From: Tetracladium setigerum | Taxonomy: Eukaryota > Ascomycota > Leotiomycetes > Helotiales | DNA: 64,000 nucleotides | Reading direction: 5' to 3' | NCBI GenBank assembly: GCA_031472005.1 | Contig: PZJY01000004.1 | Span: 1,462,556 to 1,526,555 of the forward strand | Part shown: positions 12,901 through 27,217 of the stretch, piece after piece | Numbering within the stretch: position 1 is the first letter of the stretch | How the letters are laid out: every line of letters starts with the position of its first letter | Made by a program: the position numbers and the translations under genes | Notes under the pieces: model-generated | Told to the model about the DNA's origin: nothing | The model's input: the letters and a program-made list of their open reading frames with translations, nothing else | The model's database searches: none

Positions 12901-14794
12901 TTTCTTGAGGAGGGAAAATAAATGCCCGAATTTCCAATTCCGACAAAAGACAGGTCAGTTCAAATGTCCGGATCAACATTCCGCTCATGCCACAATGCAT
13001 GTTTGACGCCGGATGCAGATGAAAGAGCGAAGAGGAGGCAGTCGAGGTGTGTAACACAGCATTCTCAGCACGATTAGAAATGGATGGGAAATTGAGGATG
13101 AGGGCTTGGTTGCTGAAGAATTCCAAAGGGCCGGAATATGATTGATTGAGGTACATGTACATGTATGTATCGTACATACATATGCAGGAATCATGTACAC
13201 ATACACCTTCGATCAATATGAATCAATACTATATACATGGGAAGGATTTTTGTATTGGACCTCTCTTTTCTTTCTTATCTATGAATGTCTTTTTTGGGGG
13301 GGATGCTGGGAATTATATCTTTCTATGTAGCATGAATACGATGAGGATACCGAGGCCGAGGAAAGGGAAAGAGAGTAAGAAAGCGAGGAAAGGAGAAAAG
13401 AATGGATGCCTAATAACTCCTTGAACAAAAAATAATGAAAATCAATAACGTATTGTCTTGTAATAACAATACAAATCCAAAAAATTACAAATACTTTAAT
13501 AAAAAAAAAAACTCCGCCTGCACGTTCTTTGCCTCACCTTACCTTACCTTACCCCATCGCATCGTGACCTCAAGGGGGAGGGGGGAAAAAAAGGGCTGAT
13601 GTCTGACGAGGATAATTGATCACGAATGGATGGGGGAGGTGAGGGAGGCGGACACGGAGGCTCTCGCTCGCCTAGCACAGGCTGCTTGCTGCTGCACAGC
13701 ATGATGTTTGCATTCCCACACACCCACACACACACATGCCGGTTTTTAAGCTCTCTCTCTCCTCGCATATCACAATTCGGACTGTTTTGGCTTTCCACAC
13801 GCACATACACATTATTATTGTACTGTATATACTCTCATAGGAATGAGATGGGATAAACGGCCGAACTATTAGTGCCTGTCCAAGCCACTGAATCTGATAT
13901 TAACATGATAGACACAAGTTTAACTTTACTGTAAGATTCATCTCATCACGGTTCAGAGTCACATGGAGAAGAAGTCTTTGCACAAGGAAGAATCTTTTTT
14001 GGTTTTGGTTCAATTATTCTTTTTTTCATTTTATTTTCTCCCTTCAATCACCAACACTAAGCTACCTAAACTAAGTGCCCCCCATATTGGGAGCAAAAAA
14101 AAGGATGAAGCCAAGTACCATTGCTGGCTCACTCTCTCTTTTTCTAAAGGGCAACTGACTGCTTGACCGCCATGCAGTAGGGCGCGACCCCACTTTCGAC
14201 TTAATCGTATCACACACCGCTGTAACAAGGCGGGTGGAGGAAGAGCGTGAGCCCCATAAAAAAGAAGGGCCCCATTTGCAAGGAAAAAAAAGGAAAAAAA
14301 ACTCAATGGTATCATTCCGAAAACGCCCTAATGATGATGTCGATGATTGGTGGACCAAGCCGAACCGTGGAATGAATAGCAACCAGGTATCAAAACGCGA
14401 AAGGGAACAAAAAGTGTATGAACAAAGAAGACAAAACGCAGGCTTTCTTTTTCCCATTCCAAAGGTATCCCTCGAATGAGGAGATCCTTCAACGCCGCCA
14501 ATGGTGTGTTCCGCGCTCCGGTGCCATGAATAGAAGCAGAAAAGTTCAAGAAAAAGTACAACGCTGAAGGACAATAGACATTGACCAATGCCAAATGATG
14601 ACCATGATGTTCCGCACATCGGGTTTCTATGCCAAGTTACCGCGACGATGAATGCTGGGGTGGCTGTGAAGCCGGTGTGAGGCTGTAGATGTACTTAGGT
14701 GGTAATCTTGTGCCAAAACGTATATAAGTTGAACTCTCGGTGCGCAGCTCGATTTCGAGGGGTATCATGCGACTTGCCGAGGTGCATAAGGATT
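9961..14794. other. No supported gene; low-complexity intergenic tract
   Basis: Open frames here are short or mirror each other on both strands, as low-complexity CT/GA and CA/TG sequence does (for example CA repeats near 13720-13740). Palindromic ACATGTAC runs occur at about 11570-11590 and 13150-13166. A 182-codon minus-strand frame at 14071-14619 has no recognisable motif and an F- and S-rich composition. I see no promoter or RNA gene that can be defended. Confidence 0.5.
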
Positions 14795-16636
14795 CTACCA
14801 TCCTTTGGAGTGATATTCGCCGAGGCCAGAGCTGAAGTATTGGTTCCAGCTGGCGTGGAATTCATCTCCATTCTCGCCCATGTGAACCTTTTCTGGGTAT
14901 TGTTTGAGGTTGGCGACGTCATGTGCAGTGTGTCTGCGCTTGAGGACGGCATTGGCCGTCTGGGACTTTTGCTGGCGCTCCCAAAGGAGATGTTGGCGAA
15001 GACTGACAGTCAGCTCGGTAGCGAGCATGTTGCGACGGGTAGTGCGGGGAGAGAGAGCGAGTTGTGGGTGGTATCCATTAGAGGTAGTGTGGACGATAGG
15101 TTGTGGTGCTGGGCCAGTTGATCGAGGAATCTCGGCGATAGGCTTGAGGCTGGTCTTCTTCATCATGAGGATAGAGCCGACATCAGAGTCAGGTGAAGCT
15201 GCAAGGGATGGGCCATTGGGAGATGAAGTGCGTGATCGTTGGAGGGCTGGGGTCGATCGAGACGCGGCTGCAGCCAGAGCGGCAGCCCTGTCATTTTGGT
15301 GTAACATGGTGGTGATCAAGGATCGACGAGTTGTGAGATGGGCTCGCGAGTCAACCCTCTTGAAGAGGTTCTTGTCGTCGAGGCTGGCATTTCCACTTTC
15401 CTCGGCAGAGTCTTCCCAGTCCGAGGAGTCATCGTCATCGTCAATTGCGCTCTCATCGACATCCTCCTCATCAGTCTCAAAAACGTCATCCGAGTATTGT
15501 TGATCGTCCATGGTTCGGGTGGCAACCTCTTCCTCGAAGGAGGTCTGCTTCTTCTGCACGGCCGGTCGTTGAAGGCTGAGAGTCAATGCGCTCTGCGGTC
15601 TTTGCATCTTGGATGGCAAAGAGCTCTCGTCTTCGTTGGAGGATCCTCCGAAGGAGAACATGGCCTTCTTTTTTGGTTGCAACTTCGTCTCAATAGAGTT
15701 GGTTTGCTCGCTCAGAGAGTCGTCGCCAGAAGAACCGCCCAATGCGAACATCGTAACGCGCTTCTTGGCTTGTGGTCCTTGTGATGTATTGGCAGCGACA
15801 ATGTCGGCCGTTGGGATGGAGGATGGAGCAGTTAAGAGAGGAATGGATCGGTAGGACGAGCTGACATGTGATGGAGAGAAGCCTCTGACCACACTTGTTG
15901 TGCTTCGCTCGGATGCGCCACTGGCACCGTCAGAGGATAGGGATGGAACCGAGGGATGGGCGACCGACTCTGGGGTGCATGGTGCCTCGGCGATAACAGC
16001 AGTCTGCTCCTCCTGTGGCGATGAGATGGTGATTGTGGTAGGTGGGGAGTAAGGGAGAATGTTGAGGGTGATTGGCTCCAGATCCTTCTTCTCCTTGATG
16101 GTGATAACCATCTTCTCCAGATCATCGGGTGTAATGTGGCGTTCGCGACCACGACTTCGGCCATTGACCGAGTCTTGTCGAAGGATTTGTGGGCGAGAGA
16201 TGTCGAGAGGATCTGAGGTTGAGGTGGTAGAGGATGTAAGGTCGCTCTCCGACTCGATTGCCTCTTCGTCTGCAAGCGAATCGAGACTGCCCGAAAGGCT
16301 TGGGACTGGTACTTCGTAAAGACCATCCGAACTCCTTGAGGCAATGGAGATGGCAGGAGTGGTAGAATTTGCGGCCGAGACGGGATCGCAGCAGAAAGTC
16401 TCTCTCGTCCATACTCTCCAGCTAAGGTTTTCTAATCGGCGCCCTTCCTCGAGTGATCTCGAACATCGCGAGAAGACTGAATTGTGGGTTAGTCACCAAC
16501 GAGATACGATGTGTGGACTTGGGGCTTTTCACTCACCTCTCCACATGCTGAACAGGTTCTCTACATTCTTGGTGTCGATCTTGTGGATCAAAGCGACATC
16601 GACGGTCAAAATTGGGGTGTTTAATGAGGAGGTCAT
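14795..16636 (-). CDS. DUF1752/DUF3295 (areA GATA-like N-terminal region) regulator candidate
   Basis: The two-exon model is exon 1 at 16636-16537 and exon 2 at 16476-14795, with a 60-nt GT..AG intron; phases close to give 593 residues. The N-terminus (VENLFSMWRVFSRCSRSLEE then RRLENLSWRVWTRETFCC) matches the short 'nitrogen regulatory protein areA GATA-like' region, Pfam DUF1752. It does not contain the GATA zinc finger itself. A middle acidic stretch (SDDVFETDEEDVDESAIDDD) and a C-terminal block with LRQHLLWERQQKSQTANAV and RRHTAHDV match fungal DUF3295. Two similar internal segments (VTMFALGGSSGDD and AMFSFGGSSNEDE) are visible. Yeast relatives of DUF1752 (Reg1/Mks1 type, from memory) act in nutrient signalling, so a role in nitrogen or glucose regulation is inferred only. 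Most of the protein looks disordered. Long open frames on the opposite strand are shadows. Confidence 0.8.
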
Positions 16637-17330
16637 GGTGTCTTCGGTCTGCTCGATCGCACGAGCTGGTGTTGGGTAGGAGACACGGCTGCTGGGAGCG
16701 GTTCGCGACTGAATCGCGAAGTGGTGGGTAGAAGATTTCTGGATGGTGAAAATGTTGCTGCTGTGAGCGGAGGAATGCAGATTGCGATCGAAAAGTGAAG
16801 TTCGTTCGTCCGTTCGCGGGTTCGGGTCGGCGAAGAGAATGCTGCTGCTGGAGGGAGTCTGGATGATTGACGAAAAGGATGCGATGCAGAAAGATCCGAA
16901 ATGTTCTGCTGGAATTATCGTTGCTGACTGGTGGTAGAGAGGAAGGATGCTTTTTGAGGTCTCGAGGGCGACGACGACGAGGTGGTGAGGAGTTGTAGAT
17001 GTTGAGGAGTTGTGAGGTTGTAGGAGTGAGTATTCTAGACGTTCGTGGCAGGAAGAGCGAAGGGCTCATATCAAGTAGTGCCGGGTGTGTCAGTGGGCGT
17101 GCTGAGGGTGGGAGAGCTGGTGTGTGTGCGTGAATCTGGCGGTGGAGGTAATACTGCCGTATTAGGCATAGACGATGCAATAGCGAGTGTTTAGTGTGGG
17201 CTAGCGTCAATGCCCTCAGATTGAGCCTGTTTGGGACTGGCGCAAGTTCCTTCCAGACCGCATTCGCGTGGGGCGTGGGGCGGGGCATGGAAGAGATCAC
17301 GAGGGGATGAAGAGGAGAGGAGGGGGGCAT
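16637..17330 (-). promoter_or_regulatory. Probable 5' leader and promoter of the DUF1752/DUF3295 gene
   Basis: About 700 bases upstream of the ATG at 16636 hold long low-complexity open frames on the minus strand (16533-17330) rich in R, H, P and S. They do not continue the protein across a plausible splice site. A long leader is common for fungal regulators. No TATA-like or transcription-factor site could be assigned with confidence. Confidence 0.35.
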
Positions 17331-17523
17331 TCTAGTCCAGTCTGCTTGTTCGTTGGTTGTACTCCGGTACTGAGTCCCATCCCGCTTGCTCCTGAGTCCT
17401 GACCTGAGTCGCCAGGCATTATTACAGTATTATTTATTCGCCACACAGACAACAAAGCACGAGACGAAGTACTCCTAGTAGTCCCTGCTCTGCCTTGGGT
17501 ACAGTACAGTACGATATATCTTT

Positions 17524-17577
17524 CTCCTGACTATCTACTCCTAACTATCTGCTCCTGGCTATCTACTCCTGACTATT
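17524..17577. repeat. 14-nt minisatellite, about four copies
   Basis: The units are ctcctgactatcta, ctcctaactatctg, ctcctggctatcta and a partial ctcctgactatt. They are head to tail with point differences, just downstream of a tandem GTACAGTAC motif at 17499-17512. Confidence 0.85.
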
Positions 17578-20500
17578 GTAGACTGACTTCCAACCGTTTG
17601 GTTGCTAGTATTCAGAGTTTACACTTCAAGAGCACTTCTCTCCTACGTTCCTTAGTCACCTAATTATTAGTAGCGCCAGCACGCGGTAACTAACAAGTAA
17701 CCAGCCCAACAAACACATCTGTGTGTGTCTCGGCTACATCTCCACGAGGAGTGGTTTGCCGATGTTGCTACAGCCAAACACGTCCCGGAGTGGTAGATGA
17801 GATTCTTTCATTCTCCTCGTCTCCCCAGAACATCGCCGTCTCCAGTCGTCCGTCGCCACCTCCTCCTCTCCATTCCACAGCTCTAGGCTCTTCCTTGACG
17901 ATTTGTCCGTTATTTGAAATGGCGATGAAATAATGCGCATGGAAATGGGGCACAGGGCGAAGTCACTGTCAGCTGCCGTGTGAAAAATGAAAATACAGGA
18001 TGCCCAGCCTAGCCCCAGGGCCAGGTACATACCTACTCCGTGACTACGTGACCAACTCCAACTCCAACTCCAAAGCGTCGAGACAGTAGTTCGCCTTGTT
18101 CCTCTCATCACCTGCTGAACAGGAAACAAAGGGCTTTGACAATGCATTGATGTCTCTGGACCTCCTCCTCCGTATTCGTCGATGCATTCCTCGCCTCCTT
18201 TCTCTACCTTTTCTTCGCGTCAACAAACTCCTTTTACTCCTCCTTTTACTCCTTGATGACTACTTTGTTATTCGCCTTCTTCTCTCCTTCTTTCTCCTTG
18301 TTTCTCTGTGCTACAGATGGATGACCCCGAGAGTGGGTACAGGAACCCCAAAGCTGAGAACGAAGAATGGATGGAACCAGGCTCGATCGTTCAGCAGCTG
18401 ACTGATCCCCCACCCCAAGTCGCAATGATAATATTCTCCTTCTCCTTCTTCGTCTCCTCCTCCACCTTCCTCCACCTTCCTCCTCCTCCTCTTCCACCTC
18501 ATCGCTGGGTCAAATTACTCGGAAATCTCTCCCTGGCTTCCTGCTGAGTCCCAAACATCTCAAATACCTCGCCCCTCCCACTCCCCCAATCCTCTCATTT
18601 CGGGGCAGCGCAGGCTTCGTAATGCTGGCTCCATCTCGGTGCCACCGTCCGAAATTGAGGCGCCGGGGAACTCGAACAGCTTCCTGACCCTGGCTTAGTC
18701 TCCCAGATAGACTCCCTTTGCAGGCCACAACCCGAAGGTTCGGATCACACACTCACAAGGCCCTGCCCTGCTCCTCTCCCAAGGAATCAAGGACAACCAG
18801 CCCAAGGCTCCCCAAACTCCCAAGAGACATCGTGAACGCCAAAACCTGGAGGCTTCCCGGCACATCTCCCACCTGGCACGGCAGCGCAACGGACACCCCA
18901 GCCAGACGTAGTCTCACGGAAAAGCACATCCCCACGGATCACACACTTCATCTCGCTCAATCCGCCTTTGGAAATTCAGAGCAAAGCTCAAGCAATATTT
19001 GATCAATCCGCTCGGGATGGTAGGTAGCGTACGTATCCTTCCCTTCAGCTCAGTTGACAGCTCGAAAGATGAGGAATGTCTCAATTGTGCCAGCCGGAAG
19101 AATGCAAACATGGTCATCACCATCGCTCAGAATCCTAATTTTCCGTCAGTTGCTGGGCCCAGCAGCACAGCACATTACTACAGTGTCCTGCAAGAAGTCA
19201 GAAAGTCGTGGTGAGCGTGCTCTCGGTGCAAGGTGGTCGCCCGTCATCGATGCTGCCACATCATAAACCAATGTCTCAGAAGGATCCCTCCGCTTCCACG
19301 AGGCTTCATGACCACATCATCTATCCAAATCATTACTCGCGCCTTTTGCGCCTCCAGCTCCCTGCCAGCGCGGGAGTGTTTACTGTTTGCGATCGATGGA
19401 AATCATTAAGCGGAAGGGCCAAATGCCTGTTTTTCATGCCTCCAAGAGAGTTTTTCCGAGCTTCGTTTCGTCACCGAGGCCTCAAAATCAGGATTATTCC
19501 AGCATGAGCCAGGCCGAACGAACGGAAAATACAGCCGAGTTCCTCTGGATATTTGCAGAGAAAGGGGGGTTTCCTCTGCTCTCTTCAGCGCATTTGTATT
19601 CCCATCATTGCAAATAGTCCCCTTTGGCGTGCGACGTACGTCGTAGTAATCGTGAAATCGTCACACAGAACGTTGCAGCCCAGAGAGTCCTCAAAATAGC
19701 CCAAAACCTGTACACACTCAAGGCTTCCTTCCAGCTTGTGTGGAGGAGCATGAACGCACACCCAAATATAAATCAATGGTGGATACAAGTACTGTACTTC
19801 GCACAAGTACCCCGGATTTGATATTATCGTGTGTCTCTCCTTCTGGGATTTGCCATTGGAGAGAAACCGAAACAGGCATTTTCCCTCTCCTCGTCCCAAA
19901 AGGTACACAGGACAATGACAGATGGATGGTTGGTTGGTTGGTCACACCAAGTGGTAGCAGTAGTGTCAGATGCTCTGCTCTGCTTCATCTTGCGAGTAAT
20001 CCGTTGGCACGGATTCGCGAACCGCTATCCAGTCGCCTCGCGTCTAGAAACGCCTGCCCCTTTCGTCCTTGCTCCCCATCCATCCCTTATCACACATCAC
20101 ACCCTCACGAGACAGATGGTCGTTCGCCTATCCCTTTCTCGAGAGACGAGAACTTGGGTACGATGTGATGCTGCTGGTTGGGTGCTGGTGGTCACTTCAC
20201 CCCCACACGATCAGTCCCAGAGAGACCCTACCTGCATGGAACCTTTTCGTCCGCACCTGGTTTAGGAAGCCCCCTCATAGCCAGTAGTCATGCCTCCCTC
20301 TTCGCATCTCGAACCTCACATGTGCTGTACATACTGTACTCCGTACTCTCCAAACCCATCAACAACGAAACAAAACTCAGCACATACCTGTATCATCCAT
20401 CAAAACCCCTTAGCTCAACGTATTGACAGGACAAAGCTTGCACAGATGTCATTCGCAAACGTTCATTCAGCGCCGCAGGGAGGGGGAGGCAAACTGCACA

Positions 20501-21868
20501 TTACAAAACACCATCCAAACGAATTTGATAGGTTCAGTAGTACAGTACGGATATATAATGGTCACATCTCCCATTTTGTGATTATGATACCTCACAAACA
20601 AACCCCCGTCCGCCCCAAAAACCACACTTAAATCTCCCTTCCGGATCACATTTCCCCGCTCCGAGCTTGCCTCGCGCGCCTATCGATCATTTTTTGAATA
20701 AATAAAGTAAACAGTCCGTATTGCATGAGGATGAATGAGAAATGAGAATGTGACGGCCTTTTCTTTTCCAAATAAACAACCTCGCAACATCAGAATCATC
20801 AATATCTCATCTGTCAACCTGTTGGTTTTATCTTGGGGATACATAATGACAATGCGGAAGGCGTGCTGCCCACGTGTATACTGTACCATTCATGCAAACC
20901 AGAACCGCAGCATGCGCCTGTCCACCAGTCTAAGTATCGTGACTGGATTATTGTTGTCTCGTCTCCATACTGTACATACCTACATACTATGGGAAATGCA
21001 CGCAAGCACGCACGATTTGATCTGCTCTTCTTGCTTGCATACATACATACCATCGCAGCCCAGCCACATGCAGAATCTAACATAACATTCCTAACGAAAA
21101 CGCTTATTCTTTCCCACGAGGAATTGGCGAAAAGTATTGTTACTATCATAACATTCTTCACGAAACCCACCCACCAACCGAACCCAACCTTGAACTTTGC
21201 TTGTTGATAGGTACAGTACCTTAGGTAGGAAATAATAACAACAACAATAGGAAAAGTAAATCAAGCACGGGATACTTTTTTCCTCGTTCTCATGATACAA
21301 TAATACAATAAAATCATACAATGGAATACAATACTAACATTCCCAAAAACCCAACCCAACCCACCCCAATGGAAACCCCCACATATCTTGGCATTATTTC
21401 GCCTACCTCCCCCACGTTTTTCCCTCCCCTCCAGAGTCCAGACCAATAGAGCACCGCGGTTACACAAAAGCCCCAAGGCTTTCTCTCTCTCCCTCCCGTC
21501 TCAAAAACCGCACATGACCCTTCCTTTCGAGGGGCAAGTTCCAACGATCCAATGACATCATTTCCTCATCCAGGTAGCGAATATCTAACGTACCCAATCA
21601 CGATTTTTCTTCTGAATAAAAGCGAGAGGCTCGACCCGATCCCGCACTTTCTCTTGTACTGTATTTCCTTTTGCTCTGATTAAAAAAGTCCCCGATGGTT
21701 AAGGCGAGGCGCCATAGGCAGCCCCAGCCCGGGAGAACGTGGTCCAGGTGGGTGGAATTATTTTGAGCGATTGGAGGGGGAATGTGTGTGTGTGAATGGA
21801 AAACTTGGGAGGAAAAAGAAAAGAAAGGGGAAGAATGGAATTGTTAGAAAGAACGCGACCGCCTGCCT

Positions 21869-21899
21869 GGATAGATGGATGGATGGATGGATGGATGGG
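21869..21899. repeat. (GGAT)n microsatellite
   Basis: About seven GGAT/GATG units followed by imperfect copies to about 21926. Intergenic. Confidence 0.9.
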
Positions 21900-24800
21900 A
21901 GAATAGATGGAGGGATGGAGAGATGAGTAAGGCGTATTGTCTTTCATTCCGGGATGTAATTCGTGTCTTTTCTGTCGGCGCGCGCGAGACGCTGAGGTAC
22001 TGTTTGATTCTAATTTACTGGTGGTTATTATTGAGTATACTGAGGCTGTGAGGTGAGTTGAGTTGTGATGAATGGGACGAGTTGTAATGTCTCTGTCTGA
22101 TACAAGACTGTGTGGAATAATAGGATGAACGAACCCCTTTTCTGGGGACAGGTGATGATTGATTTGATTGATTGATATGAATTTTCTTCACGCCAGTTAT
22201 CCTAATTATTGCGAATATTCTGAATCACTTTTATTATTATTGTCAATACCTCACGCAAACCATCCACACATCATTCGCTCAATAAGTCACATACCTCTCT
22301 TTCCCAATATTAACAATAATAATTTGATATTATACAATCTTCCACTATTATCATCTTTCCTCCTTTTCCCTCGCTTCTCTTCTCCAAAAGGAAAGTAGTC
22401 GAAAAATAAAGGGTCACCCACAACTTCAGTAGTTAGGAGTTTTGGTGTTGTGTTAGTAGTTAGGTTAAAAGTTAGGTTAGTGGTGGAGGTCGGTCATGAG
22501 ACTGCTTTCTTTTTCACAACATAACTAACCTAACCAACAACGCAACGCCCACGCCAAAAAGACGGGCGGGAGACGGACGGGTTTTTTGTTTTGGACCCTG
22601 ACGGATCTACTTGACTCACCTCCCCACCATCATCTTTTTCGTCAACAGACGAGCAGACGACGAGGGAGAGACGAGCAGACGAGCAGACGAGGGGGAGATG
22701 AGAGACACGGACCCGGAAGATCGAAAATCAACATCTACAGTACAACACATGAAACCGTGCACACACGATGGATGAATGATGAGAGAGAAAGCGGTTCATG
22801 AAGGGAAAATGACCTCGAGTTCACGATGTTTGACCTGGATATTATTGTAGTATTATAGGGCTGGAAAGAATAGCAGCGGGATTACGCGCCGGTTTTGCGT
22901 ATGAGTGAGGTGAGATGAATGAAACTTCATGTTGTCGTCTGTCCGACATTCTCTCCTCTCCCTTTCTTTAACCCAGCAATTCTGCCTATTTTCAAACAAT
23001 CATCAATTCTTCTAAGCTGTTTGATATTTTTGTTATTGTTTTTTAATTTTATTTTGATCAGCTGTGCTGAAAAGAAAACAACTCATCAACCGCCCTCCTC
23101 CTCCTCCTTCCAAACCCAAAAATCAATTCTCTTCTAGGGTTAAGGAAGTGTAGGCAGTCGCCCTATTCAATAACATAACCCTCTCTCCCCCCACAAAAAG
23201 ATGAACTCCAGTAACCCTAGAGTGTAGGCAAGGGAAAGCCTGAAAAGATGGATTAAACCAAAAAACACTGCCCTGTAACATGGCCCCGTAATTCTGTAGC
23301 CTGCCTGTGCTTGTGGTGCCTGTGGGAGGGACAGGACGAGGACAGCGCATCAAAGGGAGTCAGTTGACCTCGTTGCGTTTTTCTTTTTCTTTTTTGGGAG
23401 TCTTCAGCTGAGGGGTGGTGACTGGTGAGGGGAAAGGTGGCCAGGGCCAGGGCCAAGACCTCAGAGTCCGACCGAGTTATTGAAACCCCCCCCAAGGGAT
23501 GCGTTGTACGCGTGAGAGGTGAAGATAAAGTCATGGATGGGAAGAGGATGGATGGAACTAGTGGGCTGAAAAGGAAGAGATGTGAGATACTACTCATCGG
23601 GTCTTTGACGTGTTTAAAATAGCATCTTTGTTAGTGAGATGTATAGGTCAAGGTTGGTTGGTTGGTTGGCAGTGCTCGTCTGTCTGCCTTGAAGGAAGAT
23701 AGTATGTGAACAGGAATCATATACTCTGGTCGAAAAGTAGGTAACAGTCAAAGAATGTAATACTAATTTATGACTGGAGATTATTAGGGTGATAATGATA
23801 CTATTTCTATCTCTCTGTCTCAGCTTCCATCACAACACGAACGAACACAAAGCACATATTACACAGTCTAACACATCACACAACCATCATCATCCATAGC
23901 GCGCACAGCATCCATCCATCATTGCAATTATTTCATCCTCATCCATCAACCGGGCTGAAGAAAAAGTCGTAGCCATCCCCCCGAATAATTCCACATGATC
24001 GACGTATTTTATTGCATTTGTATACGATACCTCTCTCTCCGCGCTTCAATCAGCGCTTCCAACCCCTCATCCATCCCATCACATCCTCAAAACAACCGCT
24101 CTGAAAATACAATGAAAACACAATCAAGAATATAAATACATTCTGTTGCAGAACCCATCACGCGCACTTAATTCCCCCTTCTTCCTGTACTTCTTCTCAT
24201 TGTTTCACACACCACACTCATAGATATCTACTCAGCCCTGTGGAAATTTTTGTACTCAGTAACCATTTTGTGATTGCGTGCCGCCGGGGTTGATGATTGG
24301 GGGCGGAGACGCTGTGAGGGTGGTTGTGTGACCGACTGCGTGGGTGGGGTGGGTGCATTTGTTGTGCTTGACCTGCCTTTTAAGCGCTGGATGAAATCCT
24401 TCCCTAAATCCCAATCCCCAATCCTCTAAAAAAAAAAAACTTTCTTGTCCATTTTATTTCATTATTTAAGTAATAGTATTTATTAAAAAAATGGACAATC
24501 TGCAAGTTTTTAAAATGCCCAAAAAAGAACTTGATCCGAGGGTTTTCATGATATGCCACGGGCTTCAGCTGTTTGGTACCTGGGACTTACTTTCCTCGAC
24601 ACACGTGGCGTCGGGATTGAGGAGGGGATGGCGTATGGGGCGTTTGTTTGGGGAGGGGCGAGGCAGCCTTTGCGACTACTACTCCCCTCACTCCAGGTAC
24701 TCTACGTTAACAATTCGCTGCTACGATACAGTACTAGTTAAGAGGTATTAAGTAGTATGATGATAGTATTTGCACTACCTCAAGCTTGTAACTACCTTAG

Positions 24801-25043
24801 ATGATGGGAGGAGGGAGGGTAGGTACCTACTTAGTAGTAAAACGTACTTGCATCTCCTGACCTGCCTACCTATCTACCTAACTACCCTCCCGCCTTGCCT
24901 TGACCCCTCCTCGAAACCACACGATCCAAGTATATTATTAATAATACCAGGACAAGAAGAATCAATCGATTCTCGTGACATGTGCTCAACATCGACAACC
25001 TAAAGCTTAATTTAGGTTTTTTGGTGTGAAAAAGGGGGAAGAG

Positions 25044-25067
25044 GTACAAGTACAAGTACAAGTACAA
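25044..25067. repeat. (GTACAA)4 hexanucleotide repeat
   Basis: Four exact GTACAA units. The unit shares its GTAC core with the dispersed GTACAGTAC motif, so it may be an expansion of that motif. Confidence 0.9.
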
Positions 25068-27198
25068 CATCTCTGCATCAAGAAACCTGCCCTAGATATG
25101 TATGCACTTATTATGTACCTCATGTACCTTCATGTACATAATGTCATCAGGTACATAAAAAGATTGAACCATCTCAGACTCAAACTCAAAATCATCGGTT
25201 AGTTACTATAGTACAGTAATGTCGAACAGCAAAACTCAAATATCAGTAGTTTTTCAACCAACGTTCAACCACAACCACTCCATCGTACCCAAACCAATTA
25301 TTCCTTCGCGAAAAAGTATGCAATGTTTAATTTTTCAACACCAAAGACAGAGTTTCGCGGAAGTGATGTACGATGCACGATGTACGATACACAGCAGGGA
25401 GGGATGAGATGACGGCAACAGTAGTTCGCGGGGTAGACGTTGATGTTTGATGCTTCTTTTCTTGATCATAGGACAATAGATTCGCGGGGTATCAAAATCA
25501 AAAACTCTGTTTGCCTTCCATTTGTATTTTTTCGTGACGCGAACGTGTTTAGTATTTCGGATTGTTTCCCTCAGCTCAACTCCTCTCCTCTCCTTTCAAT
25601 TCTTCTCTACCGAGCCGAACCGGGTTCGGTTCGTTCGTTGTTCGTCCTGGCTAGCAACAAATCTTTCAATCATCCACCAGCCTCTCGCATTATTTATTCC
25701 TGAAACCCGAAGAAAACACTTTTTGACTCCTACTCCGATACCCCCGCTCCGAAAGAATTGGTCAGAGTAACTGGGATGGTCATTATTGCGAATTTCCCCC
25801 AAGAAATGGAAGAAAAGGATTCCAAGCCGAAAAGAAATAGAAGCAGAAATATTAAAATTAATTGCCCCTCCCCATATCCATCTATCTGGCTCGAGTTGCA
25901 CAGCAGAAAAGAAAGAGGGAAAGGGTTCGGTTCACGTGATTTGAAGTTCATGCGGCCCATTCTCCGCTTGATCTGATCGATGCCACCAACGAACCACCGT
26001 AGGGAGTTCCAACCAACCACAACAAACTCCAACACCAACACCAACACGCAAATATTTTCTCACCATCAACCCAGCATATCAATCTCAAGAGGAAGGTCGG
26101 CCAGGGTATTTACTGCTGTCACCCACCCTCTACCAAATATCACACACACACACACAATTAATCTGCCTCTCCGGAAACCCGTGTGATAGTGATAGTGATA
26201 GTCACCCTAGCAAGACTCAAGAGAGAGAGAAAAAAAAAAAAGAAAGCAGCCCCACCCCTCGTCTCTGCCTGTCGTGTAACCCAACATAGGATTATGCAGT
26301 TACACAAAACTTGCGCAGGTCTAGAATCGGTCGGATCGGTCAGAATCGTCCAGATCTTGATTAGTTAGGGTGATTAATATAGTAGCAATTACTACTTGTT
26401 GTTGTTGCTGAAATAAAATGTGGACGGAAGAATTTGGAAATTCCTGGTCGAATGATTAATCAGGAGTTGCTCTAACTTTCATATATGGACTGCAGGTCTC
26501 TTTGCTATGTATGCAAGCCCGTTTTTTGAGAGTTGATTTTTGGGGAGCATGGAAGCGGAAAGGGCTGCTGATCATTAATTGGAGCGGGGAAGTGAAATCT
26601 GCCGGGGGAAGAACTTCCCCGGCGCGGCAGGTGAGAGCTTGTGGCGGTTGTTGGCGTTTTGTGATGGGGTGGATGTGTGTGGTGTTGTGGAGGAAAGGGA
26701 ATATGGTAGTTAGTTCGTGTGGTGGGTGGTTGATAGGAATTTTGATAATTGTTCTTGGGTTGATTTATCTATTTAGGGGGTTTTGAGAAAATGCACTTAT
26801 TTGGTAAAGCTGTGGAAATGGCTTGATTGGGAAAAGTTCACGCATTCAGAATTTTTTTGAGACGGTGCTATTCCATTTTACATTTCTTATTTCTATTCAT
26901 TCTTTGGGTATTATTATTTATTATTCTTGGATATATATTAAAGGCATTTAATGGGTAACGATGTTTTTGCTGATTACGCGAATACGTAGGAGATGCGAAA
27001 CGAGGAACGGGTTACGGTACGGGAGAGATGGAAAATGTGAAGGGACTTGACTCGAAATCTCGAGATAAATATATCCTCCCTCCACACGAGGCTCAGCCTG
27101 ACTCAAAGGACACACCATAGTCATGAATAATGTCGATCATCCAAACACTGAGTTGAACGCTTTTGCTTTTTCTGAGGGGGAAGGGGAGGGTTGGTTTG

Positions 27199-27217
27199 CT
27201 CGCTCGCTCGCTCGGGA
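27199..27217. repeat. (GCTC)n microsatellite
   Basis: Four GCTC units within GC-rich intergenic sequence, followed by GGGAGCGCGAGGGACGGGC. Confidence 0.8.

Noticed and set aside
14071..14619. 182-codon minus-strand frame
   Set aside because: F-, S- and C-rich composition over T-rich DNA, no recognisable domain, and no plausible splice partners.
16533..17330. 265-codon minus-strand frame upstream of the DUF1752 gene
   Set aside because: R/H/P/S-rich, overlaps the real first exon in a different frame, and shows no conserved pattern. Treated as leader or promoter sequence.
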